Positions 8,991 to 17,405 of a stretch of DNA of 64,000 nt are shown one piece after another. The translations under genes and the position numbers were made by a program. The stretch lies in contig CANMPL010000007.1 of the NCBI GenBank assembly GCA_947499715.1, forward strand, positions 124,001 through 188,000, in the 5' to 3' direction. Each line of letters begins with the position of its first letter. Within the stretch, counting starts at the first letter, position 1. Under the pieces are notes generated by a model. The model did no database searches. It saw nothing but the letters and a program-made list of their open reading frames with translations, and was not told the DNA's origin. The stretch is from an uncultured Paracoccaceae bacterium (lineage in GTDB: Bacteria; Pseudomonadota; Alphaproteobacteria; Rhodobacterales; Rhodobacteraceae).

Positions 8991-9713
8991 ATGCCCCGCA
9001 AAATCGCCGCTGGCAACTGGAAGATGAACGGCACAGAGGCCAGCCTCGCAGAGCTTGCCGCGCTGACGGCCAACCACCCCGCCCCAAGCGTGTCTGTCCT
9101 GCTTTGCCCACCCGCTACTTTGCTGGCGCGGATGTCTGCCACAGCCGGGCCCATTGCGACGGGCGGTCAGGATTGCCATGCTGCGGTGTCGGGGGCACAT
9201 ACCGGCGATACTTCGGCCCAGATGTTGGCCGATGCGGGGGCGACATACTGTCTGACCGGACATTCAGAACGGCGCACTGACCATAGCGAGACTGACGCAA
9301 TCGTCGCCGCCAAGTCACAAGCGGCCTATGACGCGGGGCTGACGGCGGTGATCTGTATTGGTGAAACGCTGGCCGAGCGCGAAGCGGGCACGACGCTTGC
9401 GGTGATCACAGCGCAACTGGACGGGTCTGTTCCCGCGACCGCCAATGCCCAAAACACGGTGATCGCCTATGAACCGGTTTGGGCCATTGGCACTGGTCTT
9501 GTTCCGACCACAGACCAAATCGCCGAAGTCCACGCCCACATCCGCGCGCAACTGTCCGACAAGGACATCCCGCTGCTTTATGGCGGGTCTGTCAAAGGCA
9601 CAAATGCCGCAGAGATCTTTGCCGTGCCACATGTCGATGGCGCGCTGGTGGGTGGTGCAAGCCTGAAGGCTGCGGATTTCTCACCCATTATCACCGCACT
9701 CGAAAACGCCTGA
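8991..9713 (+). CDS. tpiA: Triosephosphate isomerase
   Basis: This enzyme interconverts dihydroxyacetone phosphate and glyceraldehyde 3-phosphate in central carbon metabolism. The 240-residue protein has N-W-K-M-N-G with the substrate-binding Lys near residue 12, the catalytic His in G-H-S-E-R-R and the catalytic Glu in Y-E-P-V-W-A-I-G-T-G. The phosphate loop G-G-S-V-K is near residue 204. It is slightly shorter than the usual 250. The start is ATG 8991 after AAAGGA; the longer open frame upstream is antisense to the oxygenase gene. Confidence 0.97.
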   Translation: MPRKIAAGNWKMNGTEASLAELAALTANHPAPSVSVLLCPPATLLARMSATAGPIATGGQDCHAAVSGAHTGDTSAQMLADAGATYCLTGHSERRTDHSETDAIVAAKSQAAYDAGLTAVICIGETLAEREAGTTLAVITAQLDGSVPATANAQNTVIAYEPVWAIGTGLVPTTDQIAEVHAHIRAQLSDKDIPLLYGGSVKGTNAAEIFAVPHVDGALVGGASLKAADFSPIITALENA

Positions 9714-9724
9714 CCCTTACGTCA

Positions 9725-9755
9725 CAAGGCGACGCATGGGATATGCGTCGCCTTG
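9725..9755. terminator. strong bidirectional hairpin between tpiA and dctM
   Basis: CAAGGCGACGCAT (9725-9737) and ATGCGTCGCCTTG (9743-9755) form a perfect 13-bp stem with a 5-nt loop between two convergent genes. There is no long T run, but the position and stability fit a shared terminator. Confidence 0.75.
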
Positions 9756-9802
9756 ATGCTTTGAGAACCGGGAATGCGCGGTAGCGCCCCTTTGGATCAC
9801 AC

Positions 9803-11227
9803 CTAGTTCACGATAATCTCGGGTCCCATCATCGTGGTCGGCAACCACGTGCTGAGGAACGGGATATAGGTGATCATGATCAGGAAAACGAAGAGCACCG
9901 CCAGAAACGGCAGGGCGGCCTTAACCACGGCCATCATTGGCATGCCCGCAACGCCCGAGGTCACAAAGAGGTTCAGACCAACCGGCGGTGTGATCATCCC
10001 GATCTCCATGTTCACCACCATGATGATGCCCAGATGGATGGGGTCGATACCCAGCTGAATGGCGATTGGGAACACAAGCGGTGCGACAATCACGATCAGG
10101 CCCGATGGTTCCATGAATTGCCCACCGATCAGCAGGATCACATTGACCACGATCAAAAAGGTGATCGGCCCCAATCCGGCATCCAACATTGCCCCCGCGA
10201 TATGCTGCGGGATTTGTTCATCGGTCAGCACATGCTTGAGGATCAGCGCGTTGGCGATAATGAACATCAAGGTGATGGTCAGCTTTCCGGCCTCAAACAG
10301 CGTTTTGCGGGTGTCGGCGTGAAAGAACGCGGTCACAATGGCCCATGGCTTGCGCATCAGCGACACGGGTGCCGCGCCATCAACGCCTGCCAAGGGCCCC
10401 ATGTCGCGATAGATGAATGACGCCACAAAGAAGGCATACATCGCCGCCACCGCTGCCGCCTCTGTCGGGGTAAAGGCGCCACCTTGCCAGTAGATGCCGA
10501 GGCCGCCCTCAAAGCTGACCCATGGGTGCCCATAGATACCGCCCATGATGATCAGGATCAGCAAAAGCCCCCACATCGCATCGCGAAAACTGGCAAAGAT
10601 CTCGCCCCAGCCCTGCCATTCGCCCTTGGGCATGTTCTTGATCCGGGCGATTACATAGATCGCGATCATCAGCATGGTGCCCGCCAGAATGCCGGGGATG
10701 ACACCGGCGAGGAACATCCGGCCCACCGACACATCCGTGGCAGAGGCATAGACCACCATCACGATGCTGGGCGGGATCAGGATGCCCAAGGTGCCTGCGT
10801 TACAGATCACACCTGCGGCGAATTCCTTGGTATAGCCCACCTGCCGCATTGCGGCGATGACGATCGACCCGATGGCAACCACGGTCGCAGGCGAAGAGCC
10901 CGAAAGGGCCGCAAACATCATACAGGCCAGAACGCCCGCGATGGCCAGGCCGCCCTGTAAATGGCCGACACAGGCAATGGCAAAGCGGATGATCCGTTTG
11001 GCCACGCCGCCTGTTGACATGAACGTCGAGGCAAGCACGAAAAACGGGATCGCCAGCAGTGTGTAGTGCCCCGCCATTGCCTGATAGATTGACTGCGCAA
11101 CCGAGGCGAGCGAGGTGTCTGAAAACACCAAGAGGAAGATGATCGAGGACAAGCCAAGGCTGACGGCAATCGGCACGCCGACCAGCAGCAGACCGATGAT
11201 CATCACAAATAAAAGTACGACATCCAT
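9803..11227 (-). CDS. dctM: TRAP transporter large permease DctM
   Basis: The 474-residue inner-membrane protein has about a dozen hydrophobic segments and DctM features such as G-L-S-S-I-I-F-L near the start, a glycine-rich L-S-G-S-S-P-A-T and E-P-S-G-L-I. It is the ion-coupled translocation subunit of the tripartite carrier. Some 40 residues between helices near the middle (with A-A-P-V-S-L-M-R) lengthen it beyond the usual 425-440, a feature also known in C4-dicarboxylate DctM proteins. It follows dctQ by 5 nt. Together with dctB/dctD upstream, the substrates are probably malate, succinate and fumarate. Confidence 0.93.
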   Translation of the reverse strand: MDVVLLFVMIIGLLLVGVPIAVSLGLSSIIFLLVFSDTSLASVAQSIYQAMAGHYTLLAIPFFVLASTFMSTGGVAKRIIRFAIACVGHLQGGLAIAGVLACMMFAALSGSSPATVVAIGSIVIAAMRQVGYTKEFAAGVICNAGTLGILIPPSIVMVVYASATDVSVGRMFLAGVIPGILAGTMLMIAIYVIARIKNMPKGEWQGWGEIFASFRDAMWGLLLILIIMGGIYGHPWVSFEGGLGIYWQGGAFTPTEAAAVAAMYAFFVASFIYRDMGPLAGVDGAAPVSLMRKPWAIVTAFFHADTRKTLFEAGKLTITLMFIIANALILKHVLTDEQIPQHIAGAMLDAGLGPITFLIVVNVILLIGGQFMEPSGLIVIVAPLVFPIAIQLGIDPIHLGIIMVVNMEIGMITPPVGLNLFVTSGVAGMPMMAVVKAALPFLAVLFVFLIMITYIPFLSTWLPTTMMGPEIIVN

Positions 11228-11232
11228 AGTGC

Positions 11233-11937
11233 TTAATCCCGGTTCAAGAGGGCGGCTTCTTCGACCGCGTCTTCGGCTTCATGACTGACAATCAGGCTCT
11301 CATCTTCGCCGCGCCACACCCGGCCCACGGCCTGAACGATGCGAAACAGCAGCAGTACGGCCGAGATTGGCAAAATGACGTAGGGCACGACGACGGGCAG
11401 CTTGGAATATTCGTCGAACTTGCGTTCTCCGCCCTCAACGTAGGAATTGAACGTCTGCTCTAGCCAGCTTTTGAGCCAGTCAAAGGGGATCGGGATCTGT
11501 CCGGTCTCGGTATAGCCATAGGTGCGCGCGCCCCAGTCCAGACCGGTCGGGAACCAGCGCCCCGTGGTCTTGGGCAGATCGGCAAATGGCGCCCAATAGT
11601 CCCACGCGCCCTTCACAAACAAGGCCGCATAGGCGATGCAAAGCCCGCCTGCGACGAGCGCCACAGTCTTGCGTGCGCCGGGTGGCAAAAGGTTGGTCAC
11701 CGCGTCGACGCCAAGGTGAGCGGTCACCTTAAAGCCGTAGGAGATGCCAAACAGCACAAGCCAGGCGAACATGACCAGCACGACCTCAAGGCTCCAGATA
11801 ATCGATGAATTGAACCCGTATCGCAGCACCACGTTAATGAACGTCAGCAATGTCATGCCCCCAAGCAGGACCGCAATTGCTGTTTCTTCGATGGTGTCGA
11901 CAACGCCCCTGGCGTCGGACCTTTTGGCCTGTGACAT
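11233..11937 (-). CDS. dctQ: TRAP transporter small permease DctQ
   Basis: The 234-residue protein has four hydrophobic segments and the DctQ sequence F-I-N-V-V-L-R-Y-G-F. Between helices 3 and 4 there is a long hydrophilic insert (about residues 110-185, rich in W, P and charged residues). This fits the larger DctQ type found in C4-dicarboxylate TRAP systems rather than the 160-180 residue form. It is required with DctM for transport. It starts 110 nt after dctP ends, separated by a large hairpin and a module-2 repeat. Confidence 0.92.
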   Translation of the reverse strand: MSQAKRSDARGVVDTIEETAIAVLLGGMTLLTFINVVLRYGFNSSIIWSLEVVLVMFAWLVLFGISYGFKVTAHLGVDAVTNLLPPGARKTVALVAGGLCIAYAALFVKGAWDYWAPFADLPKTTGRWFPTGLDWGARTYGYTETGQIPIPFDWLKSWLEQTFNSYVEGGERKFDEYSKLPVVVPYVILPISAVLLLFRIVQAVGRVWRGEDESLIVSHEAEDAVEEAALLNRD

Positions 11938-11966
11938 CTGCCTGCCCCCTCGGCATCAAATCTGAA

Positions 11967-11994
11967 GTATGCGCCGCCACAAGGCGGCGCATAC
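11967..11994 (-). promoter_or_regulatory. intercistronic hairpin between dctP and dctQ
   Basis: GTATGCGCCGCC (11967-11978) and GGCGGCGCATAC (11983-11994) form a perfect 12-bp stem with loop ACAA, inside the operon and 54 nt beyond the dctP stop. Such hairpins commonly protect the mRNA of an abundant binding protein or attenuate the downstream permease genes. That function is inferred. Confidence 0.7.
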
Positions 11995-12040
11995 GGGATG
12001 GTGGGTGGGGTGTCGCGGGTGAAGACCCGCGCACGTCACC
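11995..12040 (+). repeat. module-2 intergenic repeat, copy between dctP and dctQ
   Basis: A G-rich block (GGGATGGTGGGTGGGG, 11995-12010) is followed by the hairpin CGCGGGT-GAAG-ACCCGCG (12014-12031). The block matches those at 43453, 46328 and 57279, while the stem sequence is different. It runs antisense to the dct operon. Confidence 0.6.
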
Positions 12041-12047
12041 CCCGACC

Positions 12048-13058
12048 TTACATGCTGTCGTTGATCGCTTGTGCGGCGTCGATATTCTCTTGCCCCACTT
12101 CGTCAGCAAATTTTGCCCAGACCGGCTTCATCGCAGCAACCCATTCCGCGCGCTGTTCTGGTGTCAACTCGCGCACGACGCCACCGGCATCAATGATCGC
12201 CTGTTTGGCTTCTGCGTTCACACGGCTGGATTCGCCGTTCCGCGTTACTGTGACCTCGTCAAGGATCGTCAGGAACTGGTCGCGTGTATCGCCATCAAGG
12301 CTATCGAGCCAATCAACGGAAGCAACAACCAGATAGTCAATGATCCCGTGGTTGGTTTCGGTCACACCGTCCTGAACTTCAAAGAACTTCTGGCCGTAGA
12401 TGTTGGACCAGGTGTTCTCCTGACCATCCACAACGCCGGTCTGCAACGCGCCGTAAACTTCGGCAAAGGCCATTGGCTGCGGGCTGGCACCCAGCGCTTC
12501 CATCTGTGCCACAAGCACGTCGGATGGCTGCACGCGGAACTTCAGGCCGTTGGCATCAGATGGCAGGTTCAGCGGCACATTGGCGCTGATGTTTTTCATG
12601 CCGTTGTGCCAGAACTGAAGACCCTGAAGGCCACGACGCTGCATCGCGTCTTTCATCGCCTGACCGGTTTCAGAGGCCTGGAATGCATCAACCGCTTCGA
12701 TGTTCTTGAACATGAATGGCAGGTCAAACAGACGGTAGGATTTTGTGATGCTCTCAAACAGCGAAAGCGAAGGCGCGGCCAGTTGCACGTCGCCACGCAG
12801 CATCGCCTCGATCACCTGTTCATCGGTATAAAGCGTGGAGTTCGGGAAGACCTCCATGCACATGGTACCATCCATTTCGGCGTTGATCCGTTCCATCAGC
12901 AGGTTGGCCGCGATCCCCTTTGGGTGACGATCGGTGTTTGTCACATGGCTGAACTTGACGACGATCTCACCCTCGTCACAGCCTTCCGCCTGCGCGGTGG
13001 TTGCGGTTGCCGCAACGGCAATTGCGGCAGCAGCCGCGACTGATTTCAAAAATGTCAT
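12048..13058 (-). CDS. dctP: TRAP transporter periplasmic C4-dicarboxylate-binding protein DctP
   Basis: The 336-residue precursor has a signal peptide with an alanine/valine core ending T-A-Q-A, then the DctP mature start I-V-V-K-F-S-H-V-T-N with P-K-G. It also has the family's conserved carboxylate-binding arginine region (G-L-K-F-R-V-Q). DctP captures the substrate in the periplasm and delivers it to DctQM. The gene is first of dctPQM, downstream of dctB-dctD on the same strand, which supports malate/succinate/fumarate as substrates. An SD (GGGAGGA) precedes the ATG. Confidence 0.93.
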   Translation of the reverse strand: MTFLKSVAAAAAIAVAATATTAQAEGCDEGEIVVKFSHVTNTDRHPKGIAANLLMERINAEMDGTMCMEVFPNSTLYTDEQVIEAMLRGDVQLAAPSLSLFESITKSYRLFDLPFMFKNIEAVDAFQASETGQAMKDAMQRRGLQGLQFWHNGMKNISANVPLNLPSDANGLKFRVQPSDVLVAQMEALGASPQPMAFAEVYGALQTGVVDGQENTWSNIYGQKFFEVQDGVTETNHGIIDYLVVASVDWLDSLDGDTRDQFLTILDEVTVTRNGESSRVNAEAKQAIIDAGGVVRELTPEQRAEWVAAMKPVWAKFADEVGQENIDAAQAINDSM

Positions 13059-13234
13059 TTGGTGTCCTCCCAGACAGTCGTGCGGCTGTTTGCCGCTGAT
13101 AAGGCGATCAGAAATGACCGCCCGGTTTGGAACAAGGAAATAATTACGCGCCGAGGCGAAACCGGCGTTTTTGCCGTGCTTTCATGACGTTACTGGCGAA
13201 AGAGGTGGCCCAAACCTGCGCCGTCTCAAGGCAA

Positions 13235-13254
13235 TGTGTATAGATTTCCACACA
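13235..13254. promoter_or_regulatory. dyad upstream of dctP, candidate regulator site
   Basis: TGTGT (13235-13239) and ACACA (13250-13254) are inverted around 10 nt, about 177 bp before the dctP start, in the only sizeable spacer of the dct region. On the coding strand it overlaps a TATACA hexamer, a possible -10. A DctD operator is plausible but unproven. Confidence 0.4.
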
Positions 13255-13302
13255 GTGTTAGCGACAACACCTGATCTTGCAAGGCAAGCGACCTGCCCAT
13301 CA

Positions 13303-14538
13303 TCACCCCTCAGAGCTGCGATAATCCTCAATTCGCAGCCCATGTTTGGCAAGCTTGTCATAGAATGTCTTGCGCGCCACCTGCAGGGCTTTGGCGGTCT
13401 CGGTCGCGTGACCGCCGGTGCGGCGCAAGGCCTCGATCAGCAGGCTACGTTCGACCTGCGCCATTTGATCGGCCAGCCCCATCCCTTCAATCGGTTCGTG
13501 TTCATCGACACCCAAGGCAAAGCGCATCGCCGCATTCATCAAGGCCCGCGCGTTACCGGGCCAATCCTTGGCCATTTGCCGTGCCATATCGTCTTGTGTG
13601 ATGGTGGGCACCGGAATGTTGGCCTGCTCGCAGGCCTGCGCCACATAGTGCCGGAACATGACGGGCACATCCTCCATCCGTTCACGCAAGGCGGGCACGC
13701 GCACTTGCATCAGGTCCAGCCGCACCAAAAGATCGCGAGAAAACGCACCACCCCGCGCCAGTTTGCGTAGGTCCTGCGTGCTGCCCGCGATCACCCTTGC
13801 GCGCGGCCCGGCTTCTAGCGCGTCCAAAAGCGCGAACTGGGCTTCGTGGTCCAGACCGCCGACCTCATCAAGATAAAGCGTGCCGGCCCCGGCCTGCGCC
13901 AGCGCGGATTGCAGATCAGCGCCGCCCAATCCAGCCGCACTGCGTTTCACAAAAGGGTGCCGCGCGGACGCGGATAGCAAATGCACCACTTCGGCCACCT
14001 TGGGCGTGCCAGACCCCGGTTCGCCGGTGATCAGGACATCGGCACCGGTGCGCGCCACCTTCCGAACCCGGTTGCGCAGGTCTTCGGCCAAGCCGGACTG
14101 CCCAAACAGCATTCGTGCCGCGGCATCGCCGCTATCGAGTTCAAGTTTCATCCGGCGGTTTTCAAGCACAACGCTGCGCTGTTCCAATGCGCGTTCAACC
14201 CCGGCGATCAACGTCGCAGGCGCACAGGGCTTTTCGAGAAACGAAAAGGCACCGGCATCCATGGCCTGCACTGCCATGGGGATATCGCCCTGCCCGGTCA
14301 GCAGGATCACCGGCAGGTCTGGGTCGGCTTGCCTTGCATAGTCCAACAAATGAAAACCATCGCGGCCGGGCATTCGGATATCGCTCACGATGACGCCATC
14401 AAAGGCGCGGCTGATGTGATCTTTGGCGGCGACAAAGGACCCCGCCAGCAACGGTTCACAATCGGCCAATTCCAGCGTTTGCCCCAGGGCTTCGCGCACG
14501 GCCATGTCGTCATCGACCAAAAGCACACGCCGGGTCAT
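13303..14538 (-). CDS. dctD: DctD-type response regulator with degenerate AAA+ domain
   Basis: The 411-residue protein has a receiver domain (D-D-D at 9-11, phospho-acceptor D53, K103), a central AAA+ region (about 140-330) and a C-terminal Fis-type HTH (A-L-Q-V-A-R-K-T-F-Y-D-K-L). The AAA+ core is damaged. Walker A reads G-E-P-G-S-G-T-P-K instead of G-E-x-G-x-G-K-E. The stretch that should hold E-L-F-G-H-E-K-G-A-F-T-G-A is absent between P-F-V (195-197) and G-T-L-Y-L-D-E (219-225). It is therefore unlikely to activate sigma-54 promoters classically. It overlaps dctB by ATGA and probably controls dctPQM. Confidence 0.88.
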   Translation of the reverse strand: MTRRVLLVDDDMAVREALGQTLELADCEPLLAGSFVAAKDHISRAFDGVIVSDIRMPGRDGFHLLDYARQADPDLPVILLTGQGDIPMAVQAMDAGAFSFLEKPCAPATLIAGVERALEQRSVVLENRRMKLELDSGDAAARMLFGQSGLAEDLRNRVRKVARTGADVLITGEPGSGTPKVAEVVHLLSASARHPFVKRSAAGLGGADLQSALAQAGAGTLYLDEVGGLDHEAQFALLDALEAGPRARVIAGSTQDLRKLARGGAFSRDLLVRLDLMQVRVPALRERMEDVPVMFRHYVAQACEQANIPVPTITQDDMARQMAKDWPGNARALMNAAMRFALGVDEHEPIEGMGLADQMAQVERSLLIEALRRTGGHATETAKALQVARKTFYDKLAKHGLRIEDYRSSEG

Positions 14539-16313
14539 GCGGCCACCTGCCGCGCGGCTGCATCGAGTGTCACCGTAAAGACCGCGCCGCCATCCGGGTG
14601 ATTGCGGCCCTTGATCTCTCCGCCAAAGCTTTGGACCAGGCCGTAAGAGATCGACAGACCAAGGCCGAGCCCTTCCTTGTTTGGCAATTGCTTGGTCGAA
14701 TAGAACGGCTCAAACACTTTTTCGGGTTCCTTGAGGCCCGGTCCGGCATCGCGCACACTGAGCATCACGCGCCCGTCCGCGGCACCAAGTTCGATATGAA
14801 GCGCGCCCTTCGCTGTACCGTCCATTGCGTCCAGCGCATTGACCACCAAATTCAGAACAACCTGTTGAAGCCGCACATCACCGCCACGCACAACCGCCGG
14901 CGCCGCCGGGCGTTTCCAATGCAGTGCGACGTCCTGTTCGCGCAAGCGTGGTGCAACCATATCAAGCACGCCGTCAACGACGGTGACCATATCGACGTCA
15001 CGCAAGGCGCCGGTTTCTTGCCGTGCAAAAGCCCGCAGGTTCTTGATGATCCGCCCCATGCGGTGGGCCAGATCACTGATGCGCCCAAGGTTTTTCGCGG
15101 CAACTTCTGGTTTGCCCTTGGCCAGAAAGGCCTCTGCGTTTTCTGCAAATGAACGGATTGCCATGAGTGGCTGGTTCAATTCGTGGCTGATCCCTGCGGA
15201 CATCTGGCCAAGCGCGCTGAGTTTGCCAGCCTCCACCAGATCAGCCTGCGCCTGCTGCAAACGCGCCTGCGCAGTGCGCCGTTCCGACACCTCGCGCCGG
15301 AGCATCGCGTTGGTGTCCTGCAACTCTGCGGTGCGCGCAGAGACGCGCGCCTCGAGCAGCGTGTTTGCCTCAGACAAGCGGCGGCGGCGTTCAGTGGCCC
15401 ACAGCAAGAATGCACCAAAGGTCAGCGCCAGCCCGCCTGCAACGGCCGCCTGCAACATGGCCAGCTGCCGCACGGGGGCCACATCAAACAAGGCTTCACC
15501 GGTAAGCCCGATCACCGGCATGTCCCGCGTCAGATGCAGCCCACGGTCGGGCAAATAACGCCCCGCATCCATGCGCCAGATCTCGTGGCGGTCGCGCAGT
15601 ATCTCTGACTGGATCTGCGGCATGGCACTGACAATTCCTGCGGGGTATTCGGCACTTTGCCCCGCCTCGCGCAGGGCACCCGTCCGTGAACGCAGCACCA
15701 GTTCGGTGCGGTTGCTGACAAAAATCACGTCCAGTTCATCAGTAAAGAAAACGGCCGGACGATCGCCGCGCCAGCCTGCCTCGACCGCTTCGATATCGGC
15801 GGCGACGATGACCGCGCCCTGCACGGGGCCGTCGGTCGCAAAGACCGGGGCCGCAAACAGAAATGCCCGGCGGTCATAACGCTCGCTCAGCAAATGGTAG
15901 ACACCCATAGCCCCATGCATCGCCCGCAAGAAATAGGGGCTGTCCGCATGATCAATCCCCCCATCACCAGAGGCCGAGGCACGTTCTTTCCCGTCTCGTC
16001 CAACGACAACGATATCCAGCGACCCTGCCTTGTCAGCCAGTTCCAGCAGAAAGTCGGCCTGCCCCTTGATCGCGCCGTCAGACAGCACAGCGGCCACGTC
16101 AGGATGGGCGGCAACCACAACCGCGAGGCTGCGAAATTTGTCCAATTCGTTCTTGAGGCTATCACCCGCCAGCGCCAAATCCGCCTGACCGGCCAGTTCC
16201 AACCGTGCCAGCGCACGGCCCTCCGCCACCCAAAAGACGCTCCCCGACAGGCCTGCCACGCCGATCAAATAGACCAGCGCCAGCACAACGCGACGAGACA
16301 GTATGGCAAACAT
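14535..16313 (-). CDS. dctB: DctB-type C4-dicarboxylate sensor histidine kinase
   Basis: The 592-residue membrane kinase has an N-terminal helix (about residues 8-30), a large periplasmic sensor region (about 30-290, PAS-like fold in the family), a second helix (about 290-310) and a coiled coil with R-V-S-A-R-T-A-E-L. The kinase core follows: H-box G-I-S-H-E-L-N-Q-P-L, N-box N-L-V-V-N-A-L-D-A-M, D-A-G-P-G, F-E-P-F-Y-S-T-K and G-L-G-L-G-L-S. In known systems DctB senses dicarboxylates with the transporter and phosphorylates DctD. The gene overlaps dctD by 4 nt. Confidence 0.93.
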   Translation of the reverse strand: MFAILSRRVVLALVYLIGVAGLSGSVFWVAEGRALARLELAGQADLALAGDSLKNELDKFRSLAVVVAAHPDVAAVLSDGAIKGQADFLLELADKAGSLDIVVVGRDGKERASASGDGGIDHADSPYFLRAMHGAMGVYHLLSERYDRRAFLFAAPVFATDGPVQGAVIVAADIEAVEAGWRGDRPAVFFTDELDVIFVSNRTELVLRSRTGALREAGQSAEYPAGIVSAMPQIQSEILRDRHEIWRMDAGRYLPDRGLHLTRDMPVIGLTGEALFDVAPVRQLAMLQAAVAGGLALTFGAFLLWATERRRRLSEANTLLEARVSARTAELQDTNAMLRREVSERRTAQARLQQAQADLVEAGKLSALGQMSAGISHELNQPLMAIRSFAENAEAFLAKGKPEVAAKNLGRISDLAHRMGRIIKNLRAFARQETGALRDVDMVTVVDGVLDMVAPRLREQDVALHWKRPAAPAVVRGGDVRLQQVVLNLVVNALDAMDGTAKGALHIELGAADGRVMLSVRDAGPGLKEPEKVFEPFYSTKQLPNKEGLGLGLSISYGLVQSFGGEIKGRNHPDGGAVFTVTLDAAARQVAA

Positions 16314-16360
16314 ATCCGATCTTTAGGGAAACTCTGCCGCGAACGCCAGTCGCCTGCTGC

Positions 16361-17185
16361 CTAGTGTTTTTGCGCGGTGATCGTGCGCAGCATTTCGACC
16401 GCGCCTTCAATCTCTGTGATCGACGCATCGGCACCGGTCAGCGCATCAACGCCATCGACCTGCGCCACGATATTGCCCGCCACCACAATCTTGGTCATGG
16501 GTTGCGTAATCCGCAACGCCAGTACAAGTCGCACCAATTGCGTCACCATGCCTTCGCTATTTGCGACCAAAACGACGGCTTGATAGCGGTTGGATTCGGT
16601 GCGCGCGACAATGGAGTCGTGGTCTTCGCCAACCGACATCTCAACGTCCCAGCCTTCGCGGCGAAAAAGATCCGTCGCAATCTCGATGCCCAGCGTGTGG
16701 GTCTCGTCGGGGGCGAGGGCAAACAGCGTCGGTTTGCCATCAAGCGCCGCCCAGCCGGAATCGATCACGTGTCGCAGGCCGCGGATGATCCGGTAAAGCC
16801 GCCCTGTCGCCAGCGTGACTTCCAAAAATGAGACCCGGTCCTGTTCCCACATCTCGCCCAACCGGCGCGCGGCCCCGGCGACGTAACCAAGGTAGATCAC
16901 CTCTGGCGAGGCACCATCGCGGCGCGCATTGAGGATGAACCGATCACCCGCCGTTTCATCAAGTGACAGAAGATCAGCGCAAAGCATGTCGATTTCTTCA
17001 GGGGTCGGATCATGATCAGGGGGGGCAGACCGCGGCATCCGAAACGCCAGTCGGCGCACGACTTCGCGCGCCAAGGTTTCAACAGCTTCGTCCGGTAACG
17101 TCTTGTGAACACGCCGGAAATGCGCGTCCGCCGCCTCGTAGGCCGAGCGGTCAAGTTGTTCGCTATCGATGGGCCCTCGCGCCAT
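16361..17185 (-). CDS. Cobalamin-binding domain protein (AerR/PpaA-like regulator)
   Basis: The 274-residue protein has a helical B12-binding cap (about 90-165, with G-E-M-W-E-Q-D-R-V-S-F-L-E-V-T) and a Rossmann-type cobalamin domain from about 175. The axial-ligand motif reads E-T-H-T-L-G, a variant of D-x-H-x-x-G. No DNA-binding domain is apparent, as in AerR/PpaA proteins that bind a partner repressor in photosynthetic Rhodobacteraceae. ATG 17185 is preferred over 17203 because GGGGAGA lies just before it. It is divergent from a P450 gene. No photosynthesis gene is nearby, so a light role is speculative. Confidence 0.8.
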   Translation of the reverse strand: MARGPIDSEQLDRSAYEAADAHFRRVHKTLPDEAVETLAREVVRRLAFRMPRSAPPDHDPTPEEIDMLCADLLSLDETAGDRFILNARRDGASPEVIYLGYVAGAARRLGEMWEQDRVSFLEVTLATGRLYRIIRGLRHVIDSGWAALDGKPTLFALAPDETHTLGIEIATDLFRREGWDVEMSVGEDHDSIVARTESNRYQAVVLVANSEGMVTQLVRLVLALRITQPMTKIVVAGNIVAQVDGVDALTGADASITEIEGAVEMLRTITAQKH

Positions 17186-17295
17186 CTTATGTCTCTCCCC
17201 CATGGTCGTCGTTGGACCAGTCGTCTTTTTGTGTGAATGCCCCCAGGTCGTGCCGATGTGCAATGCGACATCGCACCCGGCAAAACGGCATACGC

Positions 17296-17310
17296 TGGTA
17301 TTCAATACCA
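17296..17310. promoter_or_regulatory. perfect palindrome between B12-binding regulator and P450 genes
   Basis: TGGTATTCAATACCA is a perfect 7-1-7 palindrome roughly midway in the 220-nt divergent spacer, about 96 nt before the P450 start. It is a plausible operator for both genes. The binding protein is unknown. Confidence 0.45.
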
Positions 17311-17405
17311 CATCCAATCGCTCGTAAGTTGCGGCAGAAGGTCGCGCGTGGTTTCTAGGCGAGCCGTCGCTTGCCAAGCCGCCGCGGCTTTGTCACAGCT
17401 AAGCC

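Noticed and set aside
13283-13298. Sigma-54-like -24/-12 element (GG-N10-GC, minus strand) in the spacer before dctP
   Set aside because: It matches the invariant GG and GC, but it lies about 225 nt before dctP and upstream of the only dyad, the reverse of normal activator order. The local DctD also lacks the GAFTGA loop needed to use it. It is probably a chance match.
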